Shown here one piece after another: positions 49,931 to 57,861 of a stretch of DNA of 64,000 nt. The DNA is from Soonwooa sp023440705. GTDB taxonomy: Bacteria; Bacteroidota; Bacteroidia; Flavobacteriales; Weeksellaceae. Numbering within the stretch: position 1 is the stretch's first letter; each line of letters begins with the position of its first letter. Location of the stretch: NCBI GenBank assembly GCA_023440705.1, contig JAEXRP010000092.1, forward strand, positions 39,428 to 103,427. The letters are read 5' to 3'. Made by a program: the position numbers and the translations under genes. Below the pieces are notes generated by a model. That model ran no database searches, was not told where the DNA came from, and worked only from the letters and a program-made list of their open reading frames with translations.

Positions 49931-49968
49931 TTATCCACATTAATTTAAAAATGTGGATAATTTTTTTT
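49931..49968 (+). terminator. tonB terminator whose arms are DnaA boxes
   Basis: Perfect 11-bp stem TTATCCACATT / AATGTGGATAA with an 8-nt loop and a T8 tail. The arms contain exact matches to the DnaA-box consensus TTATNCACA (49931-49939 forward, 49952-49960 reverse). It may serve as terminator, as DnaA binding site, or as both. Confidence 0.7.
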
Positions 49969-50043
49969 ACATCTATTCCGTTGAATAATAATATTTTATG
50001 TAATATCTAAACATCCCTGTGGATATAGCATTTTAAAAAATTG

Positions 50044-50051
50044 TATTTTTG
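50044..50051 (+). promoter_or_regulatory. candidate -7 element of parA
   Basis: TATTTTTG (TAnnTTTG), 17 nt before the parA ATG. The DnaA-box-like TGTGGATAT at 50018-50026 lies where the -33 element should be, so DnaA binding could occlude the promoter. Confidence 0.45.
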
Positions 50052-50068
50052 AGAATTAATTGAATTTT

Positions 50069-50842
50069 ATGGCAAAGATTATAGGTGTAGCGAATCAAAA
50101 AGGTGGTGTGGGCAAAACGACAACTGCCGTTAACTTAGCATCGGCATTAGGGGTTTTAGAAAAAAGAATTCTTCTTATCGATGCCGATCCACAGGCGAAT
50201 GCAACTTCGGGTTTAGGCATCGAAGAGGTTAACGCGTCAACTTATGATTTGTTAGAGCACAGTGCAGAAGCTAGAAAATGCATCTTGCCAACCAGTTCGC
50301 CTAATGTGGATATTATCCCATCGCATATCGATTTGGTTGCTGCCGAAATCGAATTAGTGGATCGTGAAAACCGCGAATACATGATGCGCAAAGCTTTAGA
50401 ATCTGTTAAAAAAGATTACGATTACATTATCATCGATTGTGCGCCGAGTTTAGGTTTAATAACGATAAATGCTTTAACGGCGTCCGACTCTGTGATTATT
50501 CCGATTCAGTGTGAGTATTTTGCATTGGAAGGTTTGGGTAAATTATTGAATACGATTAAGAATGTTCAAAAAATTCATAACCCAAATTTAGATATAGAAG
50601 GTCTTCTTTTAACAATGTATGACAGTCGTTTGAGATTGTCGAATCAAGTTGTAGAAGAGGTTAATTCGCACTTTCCAGAAATGGTTTTCGAAACAATTAT
50701 CAGCCGAAACGTTAGGTTGAGCGAAGCGCCAAGTTTTGGAGAAAGTATTCTTAAATATGATGCCGAAAGTAAAGGTGCTATCCAATACATTCAATTAGCG
50801 GAAGAAGTTTTATTGAAAAATGAAAAATTAGTAAAATCTTAA
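50069..50842 (+). CDS. parA: chromosome-partitioning ATPase ParA (Soj)
   Basis: Walker-type ATPase that moves ParB-bound origins. 257 residues from the ATG at 50069 (MAKIIGVANQKGG); a TTG three codons earlier is an inferior alternative. It has the deviant Walker A NQKGGVGKTTT with the signature Lys, LLIDADPQANAT, DYIIIDCAPSLG, and the C-terminal RNVRLSEAPSFGESI. No N-terminal DNA-binding extension, so this is the short chromosomal type. It is 33 nt from parB. Confidence 0.96.
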   Translation: MAKIIGVANQKGGVGKTTTAVNLASALGVLEKRILLIDADPQANATSGLGIEEVNASTYDLLEHSAEARKCILPTSSPNVDIIPSHIDLVAAEIELVDRENREYMMRKALESVKKDYDYIIIDCAPSLGLITINALTASDSVIIPIQCEYFALEGLGKLLNTIKNVQKIHNPNLDIEGLLLTMYDSRLRLSNQVVEEVNSHFPEMVFETIISRNVRLSEAPSFGESILKYDAESKGAIQYIQLAEEVLLKNEKLVKS

Positions 50843-50875
50843 TTATTGAAAGTTTTTACTAAATCAATTTAAAAT

Positions 50876-51778
50876 ATGAAAGATAAAAAAAGAGCAATGG
50901 GTAGAGGTTTGGGAGCTATCCTAAACGCCGAAAGCAAAAGTCTTATCAACACTGCTCAGGATGCTGGTGCAGAGGATTTGGTGGGGAATATTGTTGAGGT
51001 TGCTATCGAAGATATTTACCCAAATGCCAACCAACCAAGAACTTATTTTGATGAAAAGGCATTGAATGAGTTGGCGCAATCGATTACTAATCTTGGTGTT
51101 ATTCAGCCAATTACCTTGCGTAAAGATGGCGAAAAGTTCGAGATTATTTCTGGTGAACGTCGTTATCGTGCTTCAAAATTAGCTGGACTAAAAAGTATTC
51201 CGGCTTATATTCGTTTGGTTAATGACCAAGAGTTGCTAGAGATGGCGCTTGTGGAGAATATCCAACGTGAAAATCTAGACGCAATCGAGGTAGCTTTGAC
51301 TTACCAAAGATTGTTAGAAGAAATTGGTTTAACACAAGAAAAATTAAGTCAACGTGTTGGTAAAGAGCGTAGTACGATTACTAATGCAATTCGACTTTTA
51401 AATCTGGCACCTGATATTCAGAATGCGATTAGAAGTGGTCAAATTTCTGCTGGTCATGGTCGTGCCATTATCAGTCTTGAGTCTGAAGTTGATCGCAAGA
51501 ATTTATTTGATAAAGTTTTAGCAGAAGGACTTAATGTTCGTCAAGCTGAAAAATTAGCAACGCTTCTTAAAAATCCTGAGAAAAAGGAAAAAGTTGAGAA
51601 AGTTGTTAATCTTCCAAATCATATCAAAAAAGCTCAGAAAACTTTATCTGATATTTTTGAAACCGAGGTAGAAATTAAATCTTCGGGTAATGGTAAAAAA
51701 GGTAAAATCGTTCTAGATTTTAAAAATGAAAACGAATTAGAATTCATTCTTTCTAGATTAAAAGTAGATGAAGTATAA
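50876..51778 (+). CDS. parB: chromosome-partitioning CTPase/DNA-binding protein ParB (Spo0J)
   Basis: Binds parS and spreads along DNA. 300 residues with the N-terminal GRGLGAIL motif, the CTPase ParB/Srx domain (IYPNANQPRTYFDEKALNELA, then the GERRYRASK motif), the central helix-turn-helix region (LTQEKLSQRVGKERSTITNAIRLL, ISAGHGRAII) and a C-terminal dimerisation tail. Operates with ParA just upstream. I found no palindromic TGTTTCACGTGAAACA-type parS site by eye in the window. Confidence 0.96.
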   Translation: MKDKKRAMGRGLGAILNAESKSLINTAQDAGAEDLVGNIVEVAIEDIYPNANQPRTYFDEKALNELAQSITNLGVIQPITLRKDGEKFEIISGERRYRASKLAGLKSIPAYIRLVNDQELLEMALVENIQRENLDAIEVALTYQRLLEEIGLTQEKLSQRVGKERSTITNAIRLLNLAPDIQNAIRSGQISAGHGRAIISLESEVDRKNLFDKVLAEGLNVRQAEKLATLLKNPEKKEKVEKVVNLPNHIKKAQKTLSDIFETEVEIKSSGNGKKGKIVLDFKNENELEFILSRLKVDEV

Positions 51779-52397
51779 AATTGTTTGGGTTTTGATGTTG
51801 ATGCTTTCGGGGTTTAGCTTTGCACAAATTACGACGGACACCATCAAAACTGATACTCTAAAAGTCAATTCAGGAATCACAAAAATCGACAAATCGGAGG
51901 TTCAGGTTCTTGATGAAATTAACAAAAAAAACGCTCCACAAGGCGTTGTCAAATACAGTCCTATGAAAGCAGGACTGTATTCTGCTGTTTTGCCAGGGCT
52001 TGGTCAATATTACAATAAAAAATATTGGAAAATCCCAATCGTTTGGGGTGCTGTCGGGACGGGCGTCGGTATCGCACTTTGGAATCAAAAAAACTACAAT
52101 CGTTATCGAAATGCTTTTGTAGCCGAACTTAACGGACAACCGCATGAGTTTTCAAATATTCCAGGAGTTGACAAAACCGTTCTTGGTAATGCGCAAGATC
52201 AGTACAAAAGACAACGCGATTATGCAATTGGTATTGCAGGTCTTATTTATATTTTAAATATTGTCGATGCTGTTGTGGATGCGCATCTGTACGAAGGTCG
52301 CAAGGATCCCGATTTGGCGATTTCGCCGACGGTAATTCCTGATCAATATAGTGTTCAGCCCACGAAGGCTGGACTTAGTTTTAACTATAGATTTTAA
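51768..52397 (+). CDS. DUF5683 domain protein, exported
   Basis: A 209-residue protein of the DUF5683 family, regularly found between parB and dapB in flavobacteria. The signal peptide ends SFAQ, before Ile. The family core is KAGLYSAVLPGLGQYYNKKYWKIP followed by two hydrophobic helices (VWGAVGTGVGIALW, AIGIAGLIYILNIVDAVVDAHL). The C-terminus ends in a short beta-rich part with FNYRF, a Phe-terminated end typical of outer-membrane strands, so envelope location is likely. It overlaps parB by 11 nt and precedes dapB by 9 nt. Function unknown. Confidence 0.85.
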   Translation: MKYKIVWVLMLMLSGFSFAQITTDTIKTDTLKVNSGITKIDKSEVQVLDEINKKNAPQGVVKYSPMKAGLYSAVLPGLGQYYNKKYWKIPIVWGAVGTGVGIALWNQKNYNRYRNAFVAELNGQPHEFSNIPGVDKTVLGNAQDQYKRQRDYAIGIAGLIYILNIVDAVVDAHLYEGRKDPDLAISPTVIPDQYSVQPTKAGLSFNYRF

Positions 52398-52406
52398 AAA
52401 ATTAAC

Positions 52407-53111
52407 ATGAAGATAGCATTAGTTGGATACGGAAAAATGGGGCAAATTATTGATGAAATTGCTCAACAAAGAGGACATGACATTGTTGCAAGACTTAAAG
52501 AAACACCTACGGTTGAGTCTTTAAACAATGCAGATGTTGTCATCGAATTTTCTAATCCAGAAGCAGCTTTTAACAATATTAAATTCTGTCTAGAACAGCA
52601 GATTCCTGTCGTTTGTGGGACAACGGGTTGGCTAGATAAAAAAACTCAAATTGAGAAAATAGCGATCGACAACGAGACGGCTTTTATCTACGGATCCAAT
52701 TTTAGTTTGGGTGTTAATCTGTTTTTTGCAATGAACGAAAAACTTGCACAGTTAATGCAACCTTTCAAAAATGAATACAATTGTCAGCTAGAAGAGATTC
52801 ATCATATTCATAAAAAAGATGCGCCGAGTGGTACAGCGATTTCAATCGCGGAAGGTATTATTAAGCATTCTGATTTTTATTCTTGGAAGTTGGAAGAAAC
52901 ACAAGGTTCAGAATTGGGTATTTTTGCAATTCGTGAAGACGAAGTTCCTGGGACGCACAGTGTTTTTTACAGATCCAACGTTGACGAAATCGAATTAAAA
53001 CACACCGCTTTCAACAGAAAAGGTTTTGCGCTTGGAGCAGTAATCGCTTCTGAGTGGATTGTGGGCAAAAAAGGCATTTTCGGAATGAACAATGTTTTAG
53101 GTTTATCCTAA
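52407..53111 (+). CDS. dapB: 4-hydroxy-tetrahydrodipicolinate reductase
   Basis: Catalyses the NAD(P)H-dependent second step of the lysine and diaminopimelate branch. 234 residues: nucleotide-binding MKIALVGYGKMGQII, VVCGTTGWLDKK, the catalytic HHIHKKDAPSGTA (His, Lys), and the C-terminal HTAFNRKGFALGAVIAS. The 234-residue length is that of the short Bacteroidota form. Lies in a parA-parB-DUF5683-dapB-lepB-wbqC order that supplies partitioning and envelope functions. Confidence 0.96.
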   Translation: MKIALVGYGKMGQIIDEIAQQRGHDIVARLKETPTVESLNNADVVIEFSNPEAAFNNIKFCLEQQIPVVCGTTGWLDKKTQIEKIAIDNETAFIYGSNFSLGVNLFFAMNEKLAQLMQPFKNEYNCQLEEIHHIHKKDAPSGTAISIAEGIIKHSDFYSWKLEETQGSELGIFAIREDEVPGTHSVFYRSNVDEIELKHTAFNRKGFALGAVIASEWIVGKKGIFGMNNVLGLS

Positions 53112-53177
53112 AATTGTAACATTTTTTAAATTTGCTTACTAATCATTAAAAAATATCAAATCATAAAATAAATTTCT

Positions 53178-54845
53178 ATGGATTATATATTACAATATAG
53201 CATTTATGTCTTGATTGTTAGCGTATTGATGGGGCTTTCGACTTGGAAGCTTTTCAAGATCATGGGTTACAATCCGCTATTTGCATTTGTTCCGTTTTAC
53301 AATTATCTCATTATTCAAAAAGAAACAAAACATCCGAAGTGGTGGGTTGCTATCGCTTATTTCCCGATTGTTGGACCAATTATGATGTCGGTTTTCCATG
53401 TTTTTTTAATGAAAAAAATTGGGAAAACAGGGCCAGTTAATGCTTTGTTGACAGTGATTTTGCCATTTATTTTTATGGCAACTGTTAACTATTCCAAAAA
53501 TCCAGAAATCGAAGAAGAAGATATTGATGAGGAAGGCAAAAAGAAAGAAACTTTTATTGGTTCGGTGACTTTTGCTGTGGTATTTGCGACGATTATTCAC
53601 GTTTTTATCACGCAGCCTTTTGGGATTCCGACAGGATCGATGGAAAGAACGCTTCTTGTTGGAGATTTCTTGTTTGTAAATAAACTTAATTATGGTTACA
53701 GAATGCCGATGCGTCCTGTTGCTTTACCATTTTTACAAGGAACTATTTTTGACACTGGACAAAAAGGGAATCCAAAAGATGATCCTAAATCTTATGTTGA
53801 AGCTGTTAAATTACCATATTTAAGATTGCCAGGTTGGGAAAAACCTGAAAAAAATGATATTGTTGTTTTTAACTATCCAGACGATTCTGTGCATGTTGCG
53901 ACTGACAGAAAAGATCCTTATGTTAAGCGTCTTGTAGCTGTTGGAGGCGATGTTGTAGAATTCCGTGCAGGAAGATTATTCATCAATGGAAAACCAGAGT
54001 TTGTAAAAGGCGATCAAGAAGTTCAACATAAATATATTGTAAGAAGTGCTTCGCAGTTGGATATTCCGGGACTTTACAAGACTTTCGGATTTTTACCAGT
54101 TGTTGAAGGTCAAGATGATAAAGGCTTTGTGTATCAATTCCAAGGTTTAACGGATAAAATCAGAGATGAAATCAAGCAAATTCCTGGTGTTGAAAGTGTT
54201 GACGAAGATGTTATGAAACAAGGTTTGGCGTCATTAGCTTATTACAAATATGCGACTGATGCGACCGGAAATTATATGCGTGATGCAAATGGTTACCCAG
54301 TTCCTGCTTCAAGAATTGATTCAACTAACAGTATTTTCCCAGTTAATAAAGCTTGGAATCAAGATTGGTACGGTCCTTTGACAATTCCTAAAAAAGGAGA
54401 TGTTATCAATTTAACACAAGACAATTATCCTGAATATCAAAGATTAATTGGAGTTTACGAACATAACAAGCTTGAAAACAAAAACGGAAAATTCTTTATC
54501 AATGGTAAAGAAACTAACCAATACACCGTTCAACAAGATTATTATTTTATGATTGGTGACAACCGTGATGCGTCGTTGGATGCGCGTTTCTTTGGTTTCG
54601 TTCCTGAAGAAAATATTGTAGGAAAGCCGATGTTTACATGGATGAGTGTTCAAGGACTTTTCCCAGATGCTAACTCGAGTTACCAAGCGGACAAAAAAAT
54701 CCGTTGGGACAGAATGTTCAAAGCGACCAATACAGGAGAAGCTAACAAAACATCCTATTGGTGGGTTGCAGCGCTTATTCTTGTCGTGTTCTTTGGCTGG
54801 GATTACATTATGAAATTATTTAGAAAGAAAAAAGAAGACGAATAA
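53178..54845 (+). CDS. lepB: signal peptidase I, long flavobacterial form
   Basis: Membrane-bound protease that removes signal peptides. 555 residues, about twice the E. coli length. An N-terminal hydrophobic domain (about residues 1-110, with four or so helices) and a further anchor helix (about 127-146) precede the catalytic S26 domain. The nucleophile is Ser154 in PTGSMERTL, and the general base is Lys250 in YVKRLVAVGGD. The C-terminal box is MIGDNRDASLDARFFGFV. A long insertion (about 275-445) lies between the two. Many predicted cleavage sites in this window are Ala/Gly/Ser followed by Gln, so this enzyme is the likely first step of that modification. Confidence 0.93.
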   Translation: MDYILQYSIYVLIVSVLMGLSTWKLFKIMGYNPLFAFVPFYNYLIIQKETKHPKWWVAIAYFPIVGPIMMSVFHVFLMKKIGKTGPVNALLTVILPFIFMATVNYSKNPEIEEEDIDEEGKKKETFIGSVTFAVVFATIIHVFITQPFGIPTGSMERTLLVGDFLFVNKLNYGYRMPMRPVALPFLQGTIFDTGQKGNPKDDPKSYVEAVKLPYLRLPGWEKPEKNDIVVFNYPDDSVHVATDRKDPYVKRLVAVGGDVVEFRAGRLFINGKPEFVKGDQEVQHKYIVRSASQLDIPGLYKTFGFLPVVEGQDDKGFVYQFQGLTDKIRDEIKQIPGVESVDEDVMKQGLASLAYYKYATDATGNYMRDANGYPVPASRIDSTNSIFPVNKAWNQDWYGPLTIPKKGDVINLTQDNYPEYQRLIGVYEHNKLENKNGKFFINGKETNQYTVQQDYYFMIGDNRDASLDARFFGFVPEENIVGKPMFTWMSVQGLFPDANSSYQADKKIRWDRMFKATNTGEANKTSYWWVAALILVVFFGWDYIMKLFRKKKEDE

Positions 54846-54853
54846 TATATAAT

Positions 54854-54897
54854 AAAGGTTCAATTTTAAAGTGTAAAAACTAAGATTTTGAACCTTT
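54854..54897 (+). promoter_or_regulatory. inverted repeat just before wbqC
   Basis: AAAGGTTCAA (54854-54863) and TTGAACCTTT (54888-54897) are perfect complements separated by 24 nt, ending 8 nt before the wbqC ATG. There is no long T-run, so it could be a leader hairpin or operator and not simply a terminator. Confidence 0.5.
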
Positions 54898-54905
54898 ACT
54901 TTAAT

Positions 54906-55517
54906 ATGAAGAAGATGAAAGTTGTATTGCCTTTATTTTATTTCCCGCCGATTTCTTGGTTTAAAGAATTTTTAAAATCGGATAATGAAATTGTTTTGGA
55001 GCAGTTTGAACATTTCCCGAAGCAAACCTATCGTAATCGGACCAATATTTATGCAGCCAATGGGAAATTATCATTAATAATACCGACGCAGCATAAAGGT
55101 AAACAAGCCATGAAAGATATTGAAATTTCTTATGCTGAAGATTGGCAAAAACAACATTGGAAGTCGATAACGTCAGCATATCAAGCCTCGCCATATTTTG
55201 AATATTATGAATTAAAATTGGCGAAAATCTTCAATAGCCAACCCAAAACTTTATTTGAATTAAATTTGAAATGTTTAGAAGTTGTTCTGGATATTTTAAA
55301 AATTGAAAAAGAATTTTCTTTGTCAAGTGATTACGAAAGCTTGCCGGCGGAAGAAGATTTTAGAAGTAAATTCTCAGCAAAATCAGACTCAGACGAGGTT
55401 TTTCCAGAATATTATCAAACCTTTTCGGACAAAGATGGTTTTATTAAAAATCTTTCGGTCTTAGATTTGATATGTAATCTCGGGCCTGAAAGTAGAGCTT
55501 ATATTAATAATTTATAA
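54906..55517 (+). CDS. WbqC family protein
   Basis: Cytosolic protein of 203 residues recognised as WbqC-like, a family often in polysaccharide loci and with an uncharacterised role. Features are the N-terminal LPLFYFPPISWF, QTYRNRTNIYAANGKLSLIIP, QWHWKSI-type segment (here KQHWKSITSAYQASPYFEYY) and the ending with LICNLGPES. I take the ATG at 54906; a TTG at 54888 and an ATG at 54915 are alternatives. Follows lepB by 60 nt with an inverted repeat between them, and precedes the subtilase by 12 nt. Confidence 0.85.
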   Translation: MKKMKVVLPLFYFPPISWFKEFLKSDNEIVLEQFEHFPKQTYRNRTNIYAANGKLSLIIPTQHKGKQAMKDIEISYAEDWQKQHWKSITSAYQASPYFEYYELKLAKIFNSQPKTLFELNLKCLEVVLDILKIEKEFSLSSDYESLPAEEDFRSKFSAKSDSDEVFPEYYQTFSDKDGFIKNLSVLDLICNLGPESRAYINNL

Positions 55518-55529
55518 ATCTTATTTAAT

Positions 55530-57221
55530 ATGAAAAAAATTGCAGTTGCAATCTGTTATTTAGCAGGATTTGGATGGGCGTTTGCTCAATCGACTCCAGC
55601 AGCAGATCAAGACAAAGATCTTATGACATGGTATCATAAGGATTTTGCAAGTACAAAAGTGTATGGTGTTAACACGCAAAATGCGTACAAATATTTGGAG
55701 TCTAAAGGTCTTAAACCTAAAAGTGTTGTTGTTGCTGTTTTGGATAGTGGTGTGCAAGTTGATCACCCAGGTTTAGCTCCAAATATGTGGAAAAATCCAA
55801 ACGAAATTCCCAATAACGGTATCGATGATGATAAAAATGGTTATGTTGATGATGTCTATGGTTGGAATTTTTTAGGAAACAAAACTAAAGATGTTGATGT
55901 TGACAATCTAGAAGTGACTAGAGTTGTTAAGAAATATAAACCGCTTTTTGAAGGTGCAGATTCTACACAGAATAAAGCCAATCAAGCGAAAATGCCAGAA
56001 GATTTCGCAATGTATATGAAGGCAAAAGCGGAGTTTTCAAAAAAAGGAACAGAAGCAAAACAAGGTTACCAAACTTACTCGATGATCGAACAAGTTATTC
56101 CGAATGCTGAAAAACTTCTTGAAGGTAAAACTTTATCTGGAGCGACTTTAGCTAGCATAACGCCAAGTACACAACAAGATGCTATGGCATTGCAAGTTTT
56201 AGCTCAAGTAGCTCAAAATCCAGACATGCAAGGAAAAACATCGAAGGAAGTTGGTTATTTTTTAAGAAAAGATATTAAAGAGGCTTTAGATTATTTTAAA
56301 AATCAAGCTGAAAAGCAATATAACTTGGATTTTGATCCTCGTGCAGAAATGGTTAGTGATAATTATGACGACTATTCCGAAAAATATTATGGTAACAACC
56401 ATTATCAAGGTCCAGATGCTTTACACGGGACGCACGTTGCAGGGATTATCGCTGGTGTGCCACAAGGTAAAGAAATCCAATACGGTGTAGCAAGTAAAGT
56501 TGCTAAAATTATGACTGTTCGTACGGTGCCAGATGGTGATGAGCGTGACAAAGATGTTGCAAATGCAATTCGTTATGCTGTTGATAATGGCGCAAAAATT
56601 ATGAATATGAGTTTCGGAAAACCAGTTTCTCCTGGTAAAACACATGTTTGGGATGCGATGAAGTATGCAGAGAGCAAAGGTGTTTTGATGGTGAAAGCTG
56701 CTGGTAACGACAACGAAAACTTGGGAGAACACGCTTATTATCCAACCAACTTTGCAACGCAACAAGACGTTAAACCGTTTGTAAATAATATGATTGTTGT
56801 AGGAGCGAGTACTAATGATAATGCGGCTTTGCGTGCGGATTTTTCTAACTATAATCAAAACATGGTTGATGTATTTGCGCCAGGTGATAAGATTTATTCT
56901 TCGATACCAACGTCGACTTATAAATATGAACAAGGAACATCTATGGCTTCACCAGTTGTAGCTGGCGCTTCGGCGGTCTTGTTGGCTTATATGCCAAACT
57001 TAACACCTGCTCAGGTTATAGAATCTTTAACAAAATCTGTTAACAAAAGTTCGGCAAATGATTTTGCTAAACAATCTGTAGCAGGAGGTGTTATCGATGT
57101 TAAAAAAGCCGCTGAATATGCTTATACTCATTTTTACAATGGAAAAAATGAAACGTCAACTCAGAAAGCGCCTGTTAAAAAAGCAACTAATAAAATAATA
57201 AAAAAAACTGTTAAAAAGTAA
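55530..57221 (+). CDS. subtilisin-like (S8) serine protease with large insertion
   Basis: Exported subtilase of 563 residues. The signal peptide ends AFAQ, before Ser. The catalytic triad is Asp72 (AVLDSGVQVDHPG), His299 (LHGTHVAGI) and Ser471 (GTSMASPVVAG). In typical subtilases Asp and His are separated by about 30-40 residues; here about 227 residues lie between them, including the calcium-site-like NNGIDDDKNGYVDDVYGW and a helical insert rich in Lys, Gln and Ala. No T9SS sorting domain: the C-terminus is Lys-rich (KKATNKIIKKTVKK), so it is probably periplasmic. Ends at a terminator. Confidence 0.88.
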   Translation: MKKIAVAICYLAGFGWAFAQSTPAADQDKDLMTWYHKDFASTKVYGVNTQNAYKYLESKGLKPKSVVVAVLDSGVQVDHPGLAPNMWKNPNEIPNNGIDDDKNGYVDDVYGWNFLGNKTKDVDVDNLEVTRVVKKYKPLFEGADSTQNKANQAKMPEDFAMYMKAKAEFSKKGTEAKQGYQTYSMIEQVIPNAEKLLEGKTLSGATLASITPSTQQDAMALQVLAQVAQNPDMQGKTSKEVGYFLRKDIKEALDYFKNQAEKQYNLDFDPRAEMVSDNYDDYSEKYYGNNHYQGPDALHGTHVAGIIAGVPQGKEIQYGVASKVAKIMTVRTVPDGDERDKDVANAIRYAVDNGAKIMNMSFGKPVSPGKTHVWDAMKYAESKGVLMVKAAGNDNENLGEHAYYPTNFATQQDVKPFVNNMIVVGASTNDNAALRADFSNYNQNMVDVFAPGDKIYSSIPTSTYKYEQGTSMASPVVAGASAVLLAYMPNLTPAQVIESLTKSVNKSSANDFAKQSVAGGVIDVKKAAEYAYTHFYNGKNETSTQKAPVKKATNKIIKKTVKK

Positions 57222-57251
57222 AACTTTTTGATAGATAAGCATTTAATTAAG

Positions 57252-57283
57252 AAAATGTCAAAATTATTTTGACATTTTTTTTT
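57252..57283 (+). terminator. terminator of the subtilase gene
   Basis: Perfect stem AAAATGTCAAAAT / ATTTTGACATTTT with a single-T centre, then T9 on the plus strand. Confidence 0.85.
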
Positions 57284-57339
57284 GTAATTCTATTTTGGCA
57301 TAATTTTTAATACTTATAGAACATCTAATTGTTTTGACT

Positions 57340-57846
57340 ATGAAAAATTTACTTTTATTAGGAGTTTTAGGAACGAGTTTGTTCTTAACTTCATGTAAGA
57401 CAGCTAACACTGGAGATTCTAACACAGTTTCGGCTAAAGAAGCACAAACTAGAAGAGCAGAAGCTTTGAAAATGAAAGGTACTTGGGAAATAACAAGTGT
57501 GGACTATGACAAGTCTTTTAAGATTAAACCTTTTGATGAAGGTGCGGACGCACAATGTTTCGTAGGAAGTCAATGGAATTTAATTCCAAACAATTATACA
57601 GGTACTTATACGATTAACGGTGGGGGAGATTGTCCTACTGTAACGCAGCCAATATCTTTTGAAGTAACTAAGTTTAATGAATTTAAATTCAAAAAAGTTA
57701 TGACTGGTGAAAAGGCTAAAAACGTAACTGCTGGTTATGTTATGGAACTTCAAAACTTATCACAAAGTAATTTTACTTTAGTACAGAATGTTAACTTTGA
57801 AGGTAATACAATTAAAGTATATTACAATTTCCAAAAAGTTCAATAA
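57340..57846 (+). CDS. lipocalin-like lipoprotein
   Basis: A 168-residue outer-membrane lipoprotein candidate. The signal ends LTSC (lipobox). The mature domain starts with KMKGTWEITSVDYD and continues through SQWNLIPNNYTGTYTI and FTLVQNVNFEG, an arrangement of short beta strands typical of the lipocalin-like family seen beside OmpA genes in Bacteroidota. I take the ATG at 57340; a TTG at 57334 is a poorer start. It lies 15 nt upstream of the OmpA-family gene, with which it is probably co-transcribed. Ligand unknown. Confidence 0.75.
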   Translation: MKNLLLLGVLGTSLFLTSCKTANTGDSNTVSAKEAQTRRAEALKMKGTWEITSVDYDKSFKIKPFDEGADAQCFVGSQWNLIPNNYTGTYTINGGGDCPTVTQPISFEVTKFNEFKFKKVMTGEKAKNVTAGYVMELQNLSQSNFTLVQNVNFEGNTIKVYYNFQKVQ

Positions 57847-57861
57847 TCAAAAAAATAAATT

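Larger units (their letters stand above)
49904..50068. other. candidate replication origin (DnaA boxes beside parAB)
   Basis: The 165-bp gap is extremely AT-rich. It holds TTATCCACA (49931), its inverse TGTGGATAA (49952) and a third near-match TGTGGATAT (50018-50026), three sites in 96 bp. parA follows at once. Gene direction changes here from about two-thirds minus to all plus, as expected for divergent replication. Only a few boxes are present, so this may be part of an origin or a DnaA-controlled promoter instead. Confidence 0.45.

Noticed and set aside
50069..51778. parS site near parAB
   Set aside because: I looked for a palindrome of the TGTTTCACGTGAAACA type in and around parAB and saw none; absence by eye is not conclusive.
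56421..56933. 170-codon minus-strand open frame
   Set aside because: Antisense to the conserved His and Ser regions of the subtilase; composition (rich in Ile, Arg, Cys, Trp) is typical of an antisense frame.
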